DNA of 64,000 nucleotides from RGIG7213 sp045540335 (lineage in GTDB: Bacteria; Bacillota; Clostridia; Oscillospirales; CAG-272). The position numbers and the translations under genes were made by a program. The stretch spans positions 62,001 to 126,000 of the forward strand of contig JAZQHC010000045.1 of the NCBI GenBank assembly GCA_045540335.1. The letters run 5' to 3'. A model generated the notes under the pieces. That model was not told where the DNA came from. It searched no databases and saw only the letters and a list, made by a program, of their open reading frames with translations. Positions 9,701 to 17,608 of this stretch are shown piece after piece; positions within the stretch are counted from its first letter, which is position 1; each line of letters begins with the position of its first letter.

Positions 9701-11220
9701 GCGGCACTAAAATGCGCGGCGATGGGCACGATATTCCGTTTGAAACGTTTTTGGGATTCTATGGGGATAAATCTCCTGATATAGACCTTAACTTTTCAGG
9801 CGATGTGCAGGCAGATGCACATAAATATACCGAGGTTTTGTTTGGTGAAGAAAACGTCTTCAGGGCCGGAACAATAGGTACGTTGGCTTCAAAAACAGCA
9901 TATGGGCTTTACGTTATGAAGTATATTGAAGAATATGGTCTTAACGTAACGAAGGCTGAAATACAGCATTTGGTAAGTAAGTGCGTTGGTGTAAAACGAA
10001 CCACAGGTCAGCATCCGGGCGGCATTATTGTTGTGCCAAGAGAATATGACGTTTACGATTTTACGCCCGTGCAGCACCCGGCAGATGATCCAAAATCTAC
10101 CATAGTTACAACGCACTTTGCGTTTGAATATCTGCACGATACTATTTTGAAGCTTGATATTCTCGGCCATGATGTTCCTACGAAGTATAAAATGCTTGAA
10201 AAATATACAAATACAAGTGTTTTAGATGTTCCGATGAACGATGAAAAGGTGCTTGGATTATTGCTTTCTACCGAACCTTTGGGGATTACAGAGGAAGATA
10301 TAGGTTCTCCCGTAGGAACGTTTGGCTTGCCTGAGCTTGGTACAAAATTCGTACGCCAAATGCTTGTAGATACAAAGCCTAAAAACTTTTCCGACTTATT
10401 GCAGATATCGGGGCTTTCACACGGAACGGATGTTTGGCTTGGAAATGCGCAGGAACTTATTAAAAACGGTACTTGCACGATTTCCGACGTTATAGGAACA
10501 AGAGACGATATAATGGTTTATTTGCTTCATAAAGGACTTGATCCTTCTATGGCATTTAACATTATGGAAATTGTCCGTAAAGGTAACAGACCTCCGAAGA
10601 TCCTTAAAGAGGAACATTTTAACGCTATGAGAGAACATGGCGTTCCTGAATGGTACATAGAATCTTGTTTGAAGATAAAATATATGTTTCCGAAAGCACA
10701 CGCTGCGGCATATATCATTTCAGCCTTAAGACTTGGATGGTATAAAATATACTATCCGTTGGAATTTTATGCAGCATATTTCACAGTAGCTCCGGGTGGA
10801 TTCGATAGCCAAGCAGCAATAAAAGGTAAAGCCGCTTTAAAGGAATTGATTTCGGAAATTGATAAAAAGACAGACAGAAGCCAGAAAGATGAAGAACAAT
10901 ATTCTGCATGCCAGCTTGCTTTGGAAGCCGTTTGCAGAGGTGTTAAGTTTTTACCTGTAAGTTTGCAGCATTCAGACTCGCATGCGTTTTTACCTGAAAA
11001 CGGAAAAATAAGATTGCCGTTTTCAAGCTTGCCCGGATTGGGCGATACTGCGGCAGTGAAGATTGCTGAAGCTTGTAGCGGAAGAAAAATTTATTCAATC
11101 GAAGAGCTTTCTCAAAAAGCAAAGATTTCTAAGGCTGTTATAGAGATTCTTCAACAAAACGGCGTGCTTGACGGTTTGTCTGAAACAAATCAGATTTCTA
11201 TGTTTTCGTTTATTGATTAA
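6778..11220 (+). CDS. polC: DNA polymerase III alpha subunit, Gram-positive PolC type
   Basis: The 1480-residue replicative polymerase carries its own proofreading exonuclease. Domains in order are an N-terminal region, an OB-fold region (about 260-340), a PHP domain starting ELHLHTQMSS near residue 366, an inserted 3'-5' exonuclease with DIETTG near 463, and the polymerase palm with SPDIDLNFSG near 1000. Two cysteine pairs, CQNC and CPIC near 946 and 971, form the zinc site just before the palm motif. The exonuclease insertion inside PHP separates PolC from DnaE. It overlaps ispG by 4 bases and ends the operon at a strong terminator. Confidence 0.98.
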   Translation: MTNAKTLQNVFSKYTPKNDTQRRILSSSYSVRTRVDRENRYIEVTAQMGEYVPSRILFSMCEDIKEAYQVNFVRIKPQFKSEWFSEKVMDSIFLEASFRGAITRGFFNEYRTEITADSISVTISTTNGGIDLIYLSNAHEIISDIIFEQYGLRYRISIFRDDQIDFDSLYEQQQQRWLAEQREIAKQAIASAEAASVPVQTKNKDELLDEYKNKITTLYEDEPLNSQNGDVFSIGKMSFKTSDGDVIYGESFSVESPVPLRSIKNEYKSICLLGEIFEIETRETRNKTKIIVSFYITDNDSAITCKLVLSAEEKDNPICSVKAGTAVAMTGAVRIDKFDGELAFTPKNIMKIKKIGRKDNSEEKRVELHLHTQMSSLDATIPPDEAVKTAAAWGHKAVAITDHGNVQGFPEAMLAADKINKGKQEGEEPFKVIYGMEGYFIDDSSSVIYGEASGDLMGNFVVFDIETTGLSAIDCGIIEIGAVKISNGEVTDKFNTFVNPGMKIPQNITELTGIDDSMINDAPDVKTAVSQFLDFCQNDILIAHNATFDIGFITRAAKVHELVFKNKYIDTVALSRYVNPELKRHTLDRVATHMGLGKFNHHRACDDAEMLALIFIKMVEKLRKEGINTVGELDEAVSSSSTQLKGRPNHIVLLVKNNVGLKNLYKIVSQSNLKYFYRKPLIPKTLLDEFREGLIVGSACSSGELYAKILDGRSDEDIRQTASYYDYLEIQPLCNNGYLVRNEKLKNEQAIIDINKRIIELGRELNIPVCATCDAHFLNKEDEIARKIIFAGKKMKDGDSDIGVYFRTTEEMLAEFSYLSEEEAKEIVITNPNKIADMIGYVRPIPKGNYPPKIEGADQELTDMCYNKMKSMYGDPPPQIVQKRLERELTSIISNGFGVLYIIAQKLVKNSEEKGYLVGSRGSVGSSFVATMANITEVNPLPPHYLCQNCKHSEFIEDGSVSSGFDLPDKNCPICGTKMRGDGHDIPFETFLGFYGDKSPDIDLNFSGDVQADAHKYTEVLFGEENVFRAGTIGTLASKTAYGLYVMKYIEEYGLNVTKAEIQHLVSKCVGVKRTTGQHPGGIIVVPREYDVYDFTPVQHPADDPKSTIVTTHFAFEYLHDTILKLDILGHDVPTKYKMLEKYTNTSVLDVPMNDEKVLGLLLSTEPLGITEEDIGSPVGTFGLPELGTKFVRQMLVDTKPKNFSDLLQISGLSHGTDVWLGNAQELIKNGTCTISDVIGTRDDIMVYLLHKGLDPSMAFNIMEIVRKGNRPPKILKEEHFNAMREHGVPEWYIESCLKIKYMFPKAHAAAYIISALRLGWYKIYYPLEFYAAYFTVAPGGFDSQAAIKGKAALKELISEIDKKTDRSQKDEEQYSACQLALEAVCRGVKFLPVSLQHSDSHAFLPENGKIRLPFSSLPGLGDTAAVKIAEACSGRKIYSIEELSQKAKISKAVIEILQQNGVLDGLSETNQISMFSFID

Positions 11221-11222
11221 GA

Positions 11223-11271
11223 AAAACTGCTGTTAGCGCATTTAATGCGCCATAACAGCAGTTTCTTTTTT
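11223..11271 (+). terminator. Intrinsic terminator after polC
   Basis: A 12-bp outer stem (11224-11235 with 11253-11264) plus a 5-bp inner stem with loop TTTAA is followed by a T-run. It closes the operon beginning at pyrH. Confidence 0.95.
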
Positions 11272-11279
11272 AAAACCTA

Positions 11280-11319
11280 TATATAATTACACAAAATTTG
11301 TATTTTGTGTAATTATATA
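11280..11319. repeat. Perfect 18-bp inverted repeat, 4-base loop
   Basis: Positions 11280-11297 pair perfectly with 11302-11319 around the loop TTGT. The stem is A+T-rich with a central ACACAAAA block. There is no T-run, and the polC terminator already lies just upstream, so it is not an obvious terminator. It could be a palindromic repeat element or a protein-binding site. No second copy was seen in the window. Confidence 0.7.
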
Positions 11320-11453
11320 AAAAGCGCAATTTCGCTTCCCTTAAGTAATATTTATCAATAAGCCAGATCCTGTGTTATTTAAAAAATACAAAATTCATAT
11401 GTGTTAATATTTTTATGTTAATTGTTCGCTTGGATATTGTAATGCTGAAAGAA

Positions 11454-11492
11454 TAAAAAACGGAAATAGGTTTGTGCAACCTCTTTCCGTTT
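11454..11492 (-). terminator. Intrinsic terminator of the BMP-like lipoprotein gene
   Basis: A 15-bp stem with one mismatch and a 5-base loop, read on the minus strand, ends in a T-run. It starts 8 bases beyond the stop of the gene at 11500-12501. Between this hairpin and the inverted repeat at 11280-11319 I see nothing recognisable. Confidence 0.9.
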
Positions 11493-11499
11493 CGTTGAA

Positions 11500-12501
11500 T
11501 TATTTTTTTATTACCTTATAAATACCTTCTGCTGTGCGAACATCTTTATTTTCACCGATATTATATACTGCTGTTAATGAGTTTTGTATTACGGTTTGCA
11601 ATGCCTCATAATCTAACGTACATGCAAAAGGTACGTTGTCGCTTGTTTCGCCGTTTAAGCTAACGTATTTTTTGTCGCCGCATACGGACTTTAAAATATT
11701 TTCAAATTCTGAATTTTCAGGAATTACTACATCACAAGTTTCGTACAACGATTGTGCTCTTTCTTCAGTTTTTGCACTGTACGAATCGTTATTTGTAAAA
11801 ATTGCATCGTCGGTTGATCGTTTTTCGTTTGCGTTTGCAATGCCTTCGTTAATACCTTCGGCAAATTTTTGGGAATATTTGGAATCTGTTCCGAGATATC
11901 CGATATTTTTAAAGCCCATTTCAACAGCTGTATAACCAATAAGCTTACCGTATTCCTTTTCATCAAATACCAAGGATACGGTTCTGACAGCAATTCTATC
12001 GCTGTTTGCAGCATCTGAAGAAGATGATGCACCTACCAATAAAAACCAAGTTGCCGCAAATGTTTTTTCATAATCAATATCTTCGTTTCCTACAATTGAA
12101 GAAAGGTATGTTTCGATTCCCTCTTTCCCAGGAATCACAATAACGGATTTTTCTGCCTTTTTTTGAGATGCTGCAAGCATAATCTGCGTTTCGTACGATG
12201 CAGATATTGCTTCAGAAGATTGAATATTGTCTGTTTCTATACGATTGCTTATTTCAGCTTGTGAAGGGGCGAAATACTTATAAAACATCTTCGTTCCTTC
12301 TGTAAATTTTTTAACAGCACGCCATGTGGTGCCGTTTGTTGTAGCCTCATCAGCGGTTTGTATGTTTCCGATCATCAATATGTCATATTTCGTTCCGGAA
12401 GAAGACTTGTCTGAAAAACAAGAAGTACAAGCAGTCAACATAGTAGTGCTTGCCAATATAATGCAAAGTAAAGTAAGCGAAATGGTTTTTTTGAATTTCA
12501 T
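11500..12501 (-). CDS. Lipoprotein, BMP/PnrA-like substrate-binding fold
   Basis: The 333-residue protein begins with a lipoprotein signal peptide (hydrophobic stretch, then LTAC with the lipidated cysteine at 25), so it should sit on the outer face of the membrane. The body looks like a type-1 periplasmic binding fold: an early strand YDILMIGNIQ and a later KLIGYTAVEMGFKNIGYLG followed by FAEGINEGIANA recall the basic-membrane-protein (Med/PnrA nucleoside-binding) family. No transporter genes lie beside it; polC converges from the left and the NERD gene diverges on the right. The family assignment is by motif feel only and the ligand is unknown. Confidence 0.6.
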   Translation of the reverse strand: MKFKKTISLTLLCIILASTTMLTACTSCFSDKSSSGTKYDILMIGNIQTADEATTNGTTWRAVKKFTEGTKMFYKYFAPSQAEISNRIETDNIQSSEAISASYETQIMLAASQKKAEKSVIVIPGKEGIETYLSSIVGNEDIDYEKTFAATWFLLVGASSSSDAANSDRIAVRTVSLVFDEKEYGKLIGYTAVEMGFKNIGYLGTDSKYSQKFAEGINEGIANANEKRSTDDAIFTNNDSYSAKTEERAQSLYETCDVVIPENSEFENILKSVCGDKKYVSLNGETSDNVPFACTLDYEALQTVIQNSLTAVYNIGENKDVRTAEGIYKVIKK

Positions 12502-12626
12502 AATATAATACCCTAACTGTAAAAATTTATATATATTGTAATACTATAAGGTTACGTCTGCAACGGTATTTTTATAAATAATTCTTTAATTTTAATTTCA
12601 AATTAGATAATATTTCTTTTTACTCC

Positions 12627-12655
12627 TTGTAAAATTTTAAAATATATGTTATACT
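12627..12655 (+). promoter_or_regulatory. Promoter for NERD-gpsA pair
   Basis: TTGTAA at 12627-12632 and TATACT at 12650-12655 with a 17-base spacer lie 33 bases upstream of the ATG at 12688. Confidence 0.6.
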
Positions 12656-12687
12656 TATCCGAAATATATTATTTTGGGGTCTATTGA

Positions 12688-13383
12688 ATGTTATTTTTAA
12701 AAATATTATTTTTTACTTTGCTTTTTGTCGTTGTGTTCACCGTTTTGACATATATATTGTACGTTCTTATGCGCAAAAGCAGGTATAACCGTGCTATGGA
12801 AAAGAATCTTTCTTCGATTGCTTTTTTTCATGAAACGGTTTGTTCTGAATTTTTTAGAAAAAATATTTTTACCGGCTTTTTTTACCCCAGCGCAAAAGAT
12901 AAAAACGGAATAATAAGAAAATATACAAAGATAGATTCCGTAATAGTAACCAAGGGCGGCGTTGCCGTGATATCTGTATGTGACAGGGGTGGCAGAATAG
13001 ATAATTCCAATCAATATACCTGGGCACAGTGTATAGACGATAAGGTTAACGAATTTGAAAGCCCGGAAACAAAAAACGAAATAAATAAGAAAATAATATC
13101 GGAAATATTAAAGGAAAACCGATTAAAAAATGTTCCGATATATAATATTGTTGTTTTTACAGATAAAAATACGGAATTGCTTGCCGAAAACGGAAATGTT
13201 TTAACGCTTGAAGATTTTATTCCTATGTTGAAGCAAATGAATTTTGAAAACGCTTTAACACTTGCTGAAATGTTTGCAGTACGTCAGGTAATTGATTCTG
13301 CAAAACGTAAATCAACAGAAGTAAAAGCGTATATGAACAAGCTTAATTCACAATCGGCGCGATTTAATGGAGAAAAGATATGA
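12688..13383 (+). CDS. Membrane-anchored NERD-domain protein
   Basis: The 231-residue protein has one N-terminal membrane segment (about residues 3-25) and then a nuclease-related (NERD) domain. Supporting features are the order KIDSVIVTKGGVAVISV (strand and turn), GRIDNSNQYTWAQ, and NVPIYNIVVFTD, which mirror the NERD pattern of a restriction-endonuclease-like core. The usual acidic and Lys catalytic positions are hard to place: the strand reads VISVCDRGG rather than an E-x-K form, so nuclease activity is doubtful. Its stop overlaps the next gene by 4 bases. Function unknown. Confidence 0.65.
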   Translation: MLFLKILFFTLLFVVVFTVLTYILYVLMRKSRYNRAMEKNLSSIAFFHETVCSEFFRKNIFTGFFYPSAKDKNGIIRKYTKIDSVIVTKGGVAVISVCDRGGRIDNSNQYTWAQCIDDKVNEFESPETKNEINKKIISEILKENRLKNVPIYNIVVFTDKNTELLAENGNVLTLEDFIPMLKQMNFENALTLAEMFAVRQVIDSAKRKSTEVKAYMNKLNSQSARFNGEKI

Positions 13384-14339
13384 ATATAACTGTTATAGGT
13401 TGCGGAAGATGGGGGTCTTGCCTGGCTTGGTATTTTACAACCATTGGATACAATGTTATGATGTATGGGCGCGAGAGCTCTGCAACATATCAGACATTGG
13501 CACAAACCCATAAAAACGAGTATTTAACACTTCCTGATAATGTCAGCTTCACTTCTGATCTTAAATCAGCGTTATCATTTAGCGATGTTATAATAGTTTC
13601 AATTTCTGCACAGCACACGCCCGGCTTGTTCGATGAAATTGCCAATGCAAATATCAAAAACAAGATATATATTTTGTGCATGAAAGGGCTGATCGAAAAA
13701 GACGGAAAACGCCTTTCCGAGGTAGCAACAGAAAGGTTGGACTATACTTCAAGGGTAGCTGTTTGGGTAGGTCCCGGCCATGTTGAAAACTTTACAAAGC
13801 GAATACCAAGCTGTATGGTAATATCTTCTTCAGATGTCGATCTTGCAGAGGGACTTTGCCGTGATTTTTCATCTGATATAATAAGATTTTATCATTCTGC
13901 TGATCTTATTGGAACAGAAGTGGGTGCTGCCGCTAAAAACGTAATGGGTATATGTGCAGGAATACTTGACGGTTATTCCCTTTCAACCTTAAAAGGCCCA
14001 CTAATGGCACGCGGCCCGCGTGAAATATCACGCCTTGTAGAGCTTATGGGCGGCGACGTTATGTCAGTTTATGGGCTTTCTCACATAGGAGATTACGAAG
14101 CAACATTATTTTCAGTATATTCGCATAACCGCGCGTTTGGTGAGGCGTTTGCAAAAAATGAATCGTATTCTTATCTTGCCGAGGGATATTCTACAACTAA
14201 AGCGTTAATGGCATTGGCAAAAAAATATAATGCAGATATGCCTATCACATCTGCGCTGTACGATATGCTGTTTGAAGGGGCAGACCCGCAAAAAACTTTA
14301 AAAAATCTTTTTATGCGTTCACTTAAATCAGAGTTTTAA
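13380..14339 (+). CDS. Glycerol-3-phosphate dehydrogenase family protein (GpsA-like)
   Basis: The 319-residue protein is related to NAD(P)-dependent glycerol-3-phosphate dehydrogenase, which makes the phospholipid backbone. It shows the dinucleotide motif GCGRWG at the N-terminus, CMKGL (first conserved Lys), EVGAAAKNVMGICAGILDG (catalytic Lys region) and SHNRAFGEAF. The segment that is normally SGPSFAxE reads VGPGHVENF here, so it is a divergent member and may use a different substrate. It overlaps the NERD gene by 4 bases and ends at a terminator. Confidence 0.8.
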   Translation: MNITVIGCGRWGSCLAWYFTTIGYNVMMYGRESSATYQTLAQTHKNEYLTLPDNVSFTSDLKSALSFSDVIIVSISAQHTPGLFDEIANANIKNKIYILCMKGLIEKDGKRLSEVATERLDYTSRVAVWVGPGHVENFTKRIPSCMVISSSDVDLAEGLCRDFSSDIIRFYHSADLIGTEVGAAAKNVMGICAGILDGYSLSTLKGPLMARGPREISRLVELMGGDVMSVYGLSHIGDYEATLFSVYSHNRAFGEAFAKNESYSYLAEGYSTTKALMALAKKYNADMPITSALYDMLFEGADPQKTLKNLFMRSLKSEF

Positions 14340-14374
14340 TGTGTTTAATTATATCAAGCTATATATTTATGTAT

Positions 14375-14410
14375 ATAGGTGTGGGAGTTAACTTCCCACA
14401 CCTATTCTTT
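14375..14410 (+). terminator. Intrinsic terminator after the gpsA-like gene
   Basis: A 10-bp stem (AGGTGTGGGA at 14377-14386 and its complement at 14395-14404) is followed by ATTCTTTT. It is a reasonable terminator in either direction. Confidence 0.8.
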
Positions 14411-14431
14411 TATATGAATATTAATGGCTAT

Positions 14432-14530
14432 GAAAATCTTGTATTTAACTATTTGTTAATTTTTGAAGTATATAAATAATTGCAAACAATCATTCATAGA
14501 TTTATACAAAAGGAAAAAATCAAGATTTTC
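14432..14530 (+). promoter_or_regulatory. Candidate structured leader of ymxH
   Basis: GAAAATCTTG at 14432-14441 is perfectly complementary to CAAGATTTTC at 14521-14530, which directly abuts the GGAGG ribosome site (14531-14535). Inside the loop are TTAAC/GTTAA (14445-14459) and TATAAAT/ATTTATA (14471-14506) with ATTG/CAAT nested in it. This could fold as a multi-helix junction next to the ribosome site. The DNA is A+T-rich, so chance pairing is possible. I match it to no known riboswitch. Confidence 0.35.
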
Positions 14531-14539
14531 GGAGGATTT

Positions 14540-14821
14540 ATGGATTCTTGTATAACAACGCTTGATGCTTTAAAAAATAAAGAGGTTGTCAATATATGCG
14601 ACGGCAGAAGGCTTGGCTTTGTAATTGATGGGCAGCTTGACATTCTGCAAGGAAAACTAATATCTATCATAGTACCGGGGGAATGTAATTTTCTTGGAAT
14701 AAGTAAGGGTGATGATATTCTTATACCGTGGGAACACATTGAACGCATAGGCGATGATATTATTCTCGTAAAAGTAAACGATATGTACCAAAGATGTGAA
14801 AGGGCGAAAAGAAAAAAGTAA
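14540..14821 (+). CDS. YlmC/YmxH family sporulation-associated protein (PRC-barrel)
   Basis: The 93-residue protein has the small PRC-barrel fold typical of YlmC/YmxH (residues about 12-75: VNICDGRRLGFVIDGQLD, then IPWEHIERIGDDIILVKV). The family is conserved in spore formers, but its biochemical role is not settled. I choose ATG 14540 because GGAGG lies 4 bases upstream; an earlier in-frame TTG at 14480 has no ribosome site. It is a single-gene unit between a terminator and the PBP gene. Confidence 0.85.
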   Translation: MDSCITTLDALKNKEVVNICDGRRLGFVIDGQLDILQGKLISIIVPGECNFLGISKGDDILIPWEHIERIGDDIILVKVNDMYQRCERAKRKK

Positions 14822-14922
14822 ATTCCCTTTTTTAAACACATGTATTAACAATAAATTTAAATTCATCTCTTGAAATTATTTCCGTATAATGATAAAAATA
14901 ATAAAGTATATAATTTTAAGAG

Positions 14923-17493
14923 GTGTTTGAAATTAAAGCTTTTATGATAAAGATAAAAAACGCAGTTGTCGGTTTTTTCAGCAAAGCGTTTGAATTTATT
15001 AAAGAAGAAAAATCAGAATACGAACAACGCCATCTGAAAATGGGCGAAGAGGTAAATTGGAAAAAAGCAATAACACATTGTTTTTCGATTACATTTCATA
15101 TCGTTTTGCGCGTTGTTTCATATTTGTTTAATATAATCGCTACGATATTGCTTGTCGGTCTTATAACCGGTATTATTTCGGGCATGGTGTTTGTTTTGTA
15201 TTTAAAATCAAACGTTGACCCGGAAATTGACGTTAACCTTTTAAAGACCGAACAAAATGCAACATCAAAATTTTTCTATTATGATAGCGACGGCAACGCG
15301 ATAGAGCTTGAAGAAGAAAGAATTCACGGTTCTGAAAACAGAATTTGGGTTTCGATAAACGAAATGCCCGAATATTTAAAGGATGCATTTATTGCTATTG
15401 AAGATCACCGTTTCCGCGATCACAGCGGGGTTGACTGGTATAGAACGGCTGGCGCCGTGAAAAATTTCTTTTTGCCTTCTGAAAGTACCTTTGGCGGTTC
15501 TACAATAACACAGCAGTTGATTAAAAACCTCACTATGGAGGATGAGGTTACTATTCAACGTAAAGTACAAGAAATTTTCCGTGCACTGTATCTTGAAGAA
15601 AAATTAAGTAAAGATGAAATACTGGAAATGTATCTTAACACGATATATCTTTCACAAGGGTGCTCGGGCGTAAAAACTGCCGCATATACTTATTTCGGCA
15701 AAGAAGTTTCAGAGCTTTCTTTGGTTGAATGTGCCGCTTTAGCATCGATAACGAAATTCCCCACGAAGTTCGACCCTGTGCAAAACCCCGATAATAATAC
15801 GGACAGACGCAACACGGTTCTTAAAACCATGTTGGAATACGGGTTAATAACGGAAAGCGAATTTAACGATGCTTTTGATAAAGAGCTTGTTTTGAATTTG
15901 CAAGAGGAACAAACGAATAATTCAAATTCTGTAAGTTCCTATTATGTAGATGCAGCCATAGAAGACGTTATAACGGACCTTATGGAAGCAAAAGGCGTGG
16001 GAAGAGAGATTGCCTCGAACATGCTTTTCTCCGGCGGATTGAATATCTATTTATGCGTAGATCCAAAGGTTCAATCTATAATGGAGGAATGTTATCTTGA
16101 CGAAGAAACGTTTCCGCCCGTCGATCAGCAGTATGTTATTAAACCCCAATCTTCGATGGTGGTTTGTGATCCTGATACCGGTAATATTCTCGGCATCGTA
16201 GGCGGAAGAGGGCAAAAAACCTTAAGCCGTGGTTTGAACTATGCTACGCAAACACGCCGTTCGCCCGGTTCTTCTATAAAACCTTTGGCAGTTTACGGCC
16301 CTGCGATAGAATTAGGCCTTATAACAGAAGGTACGATAGTTGACGATATTCCCTACTCTTTTATCAACGGTAACGACTGGCCTAAAAATAACTCAAAAAC
16401 GTACGGCGGTCTTACCAATATTTTTGAGGCTGTAAGAATGTCTCTTAATACTACGTCAATGCGCGTTTTGGAAATGGTCGGTATCGAGCGTTCGTATGAA
16501 TTTACACAAAAAGCCGGTCTTTATAATCTTGAAGAAAGTTATATAAACTCTGCAGGCTACGAAATGACAGACTTGGATATGGCACCTTTGGCGATGGGCG
16601 CTACGACAGTGGGCCTTACTGTAAGAGAAATGGCAAGTGCATATACCACGTTTACAAATGACGGTATTCACAACAAGTCCAGAACTTATACCCTTGTAAC
16701 CGATGCAAGCGGAAATATCGTTTTGGAGAATAAACCCGAAAGCACCGTAGTATTCAGTAAAAGCACCGTAACGTTGGTAACGCATTTGCTTCAAGGCGTT
16801 GCGAACGACAAAGCGATGGATCTAAGAAAATACGTTCCCACGGCCGGAAAAACCGGTACTTCAAATGACGACTATGATAAATGGTTCTGCGGATATACAC
16901 CGTATTACGTTGCTGCGGTATGGTATGGCTTCGAAGATCCTAAAACGCTTCCCCTTTATAGAATATTCGCGCCGATCTACATTTTTGATAACGTTATGAT
17001 GGCTTTGCATGAAGATATAATAAAAGAACTTGAAAGCGGTGTGCGCCAGCCGGAATCGTTTTATGAAGCGGGTGAATTAACAGAAGTGGCTGTGTGCTCA
17101 AGCTCCGGTAAGCTGTATAATCCGCAAACCTGCGGTCTTGACCCGAGAAATAATCAATCTAAAACGCTTTCATATATTCCCGGTACAGAACCGACAGCCT
17201 TCTGCGATAAGCATATTTTGGTTGATTTTTGTGCCGATTCCAAGTGCGTGGCATCAGATGCGTGTCCCAATAAGATCAAGCAAGCGCTTGTTCTTGAAAC
17301 GGAACGAAGCTTCCCGCAGTTTGTCTATATAACCGATGCGCAGTATATATACCGACCGCTTGATTCTGCTTTAATACACGTGGGATCTAACAGATCGCCG
17401 TTTTTCCAAAATACGATTCCAAGCGGTGTCCATATAGGTGTCACAAGAACAGACAGTAAAGCGGTAAATTCGGTGTGTCAAATCCACTGGTAA
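14923..17493 (+). CDS. Class A penicillin-binding protein (PBP1A type)
   Basis: The roughly 856-residue bifunctional peptidoglycan synthase has a cytoplasmic N-terminus, a membrane anchor (about 65-95), a GT51 glycosyltransferase with EDHRFRDHSG near 158 and GGSTITQQLIKNL near 190, and a transpeptidase with SSIK at 450-453, SLN near 508 and KTGT near 642. A cysteine-containing tail follows. The start is uncertain: GTG 14923 overlaps the AAGAGGTG ribosome-like site, ATG 14944 is too far from it, and ATT 14932 has good spacing. No promoter clearly fits. Regulation is not visible. Confidence 0.93.
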   Translation: MFEIKAFMIKIKNAVVGFFSKAFEFIKEEKSEYEQRHLKMGEEVNWKKAITHCFSITFHIVLRVVSYLFNIIATILLVGLITGIISGMVFVLYLKSNVDPEIDVNLLKTEQNATSKFFYYDSDGNAIELEEERIHGSENRIWVSINEMPEYLKDAFIAIEDHRFRDHSGVDWYRTAGAVKNFFLPSESTFGGSTITQQLIKNLTMEDEVTIQRKVQEIFRALYLEEKLSKDEILEMYLNTIYLSQGCSGVKTAAYTYFGKEVSELSLVECAALASITKFPTKFDPVQNPDNNTDRRNTVLKTMLEYGLITESEFNDAFDKELVLNLQEEQTNNSNSVSSYYVDAAIEDVITDLMEAKGVGREIASNMLFSGGLNIYLCVDPKVQSIMEECYLDEETFPPVDQQYVIKPQSSMVVCDPDTGNILGIVGGRGQKTLSRGLNYATQTRRSPGSSIKPLAVYGPAIELGLITEGTIVDDIPYSFINGNDWPKNNSKTYGGLTNIFEAVRMSLNTTSMRVLEMVGIERSYEFTQKAGLYNLEESYINSAGYEMTDLDMAPLAMGATTVGLTVREMASAYTTFTNDGIHNKSRTYTLVTDASGNIVLENKPESTVVFSKSTVTLVTHLLQGVANDKAMDLRKYVPTAGKTGTSNDDYDKWFCGYTPYYVAAVWYGFEDPKTLPLYRIFAPIYIFDNVMMALHEDIIKELESGVRQPESFYEAGELTEVAVCSSSGKLYNPQTCGLDPRNNQSKTLSYIPGTEPTAFCDKHILVDFCADSKCVASDACPNKIKQALVLETERSFPQFVYITDAQYIYRPLDSALIHVGSNRSPFFQNTIPSGVHIGVTRTDSKAVNSVCQIHW

Positions 17494-17537
17494 TTTCTTA
17501 TAATTTGTATATTGGTAGAAAATATTATTTTCTTTAC

Positions 17538-17566
17538 TTGACAATACAGATTATTTGTAGTATAAT
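17538..17566 (+). promoter_or_regulatory. Consensus sigma-A promoter for the DUF4430-like lipoprotein
   Basis: TTGACA at 17538-17543 and TATAAT at 17561-17566 match consensus exactly, with a 17-base spacer. Transcription would start near 17573, which makes the in-frame ATG at 17576 nearly leaderless and favours ATG 17609. Confidence 0.88.
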
Positions 17567-17608
17567 CTGTATATAATGTGTATTCACGAAGGAGGTTTAA
17601 ATACCTGT

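Noticed and set aside
14480..14539. N-terminal extension of ymxH from TTG 14480
   Set aside because: No ribosome site, and the family begins near the ATG at 14540, which has GGAGG upstream.
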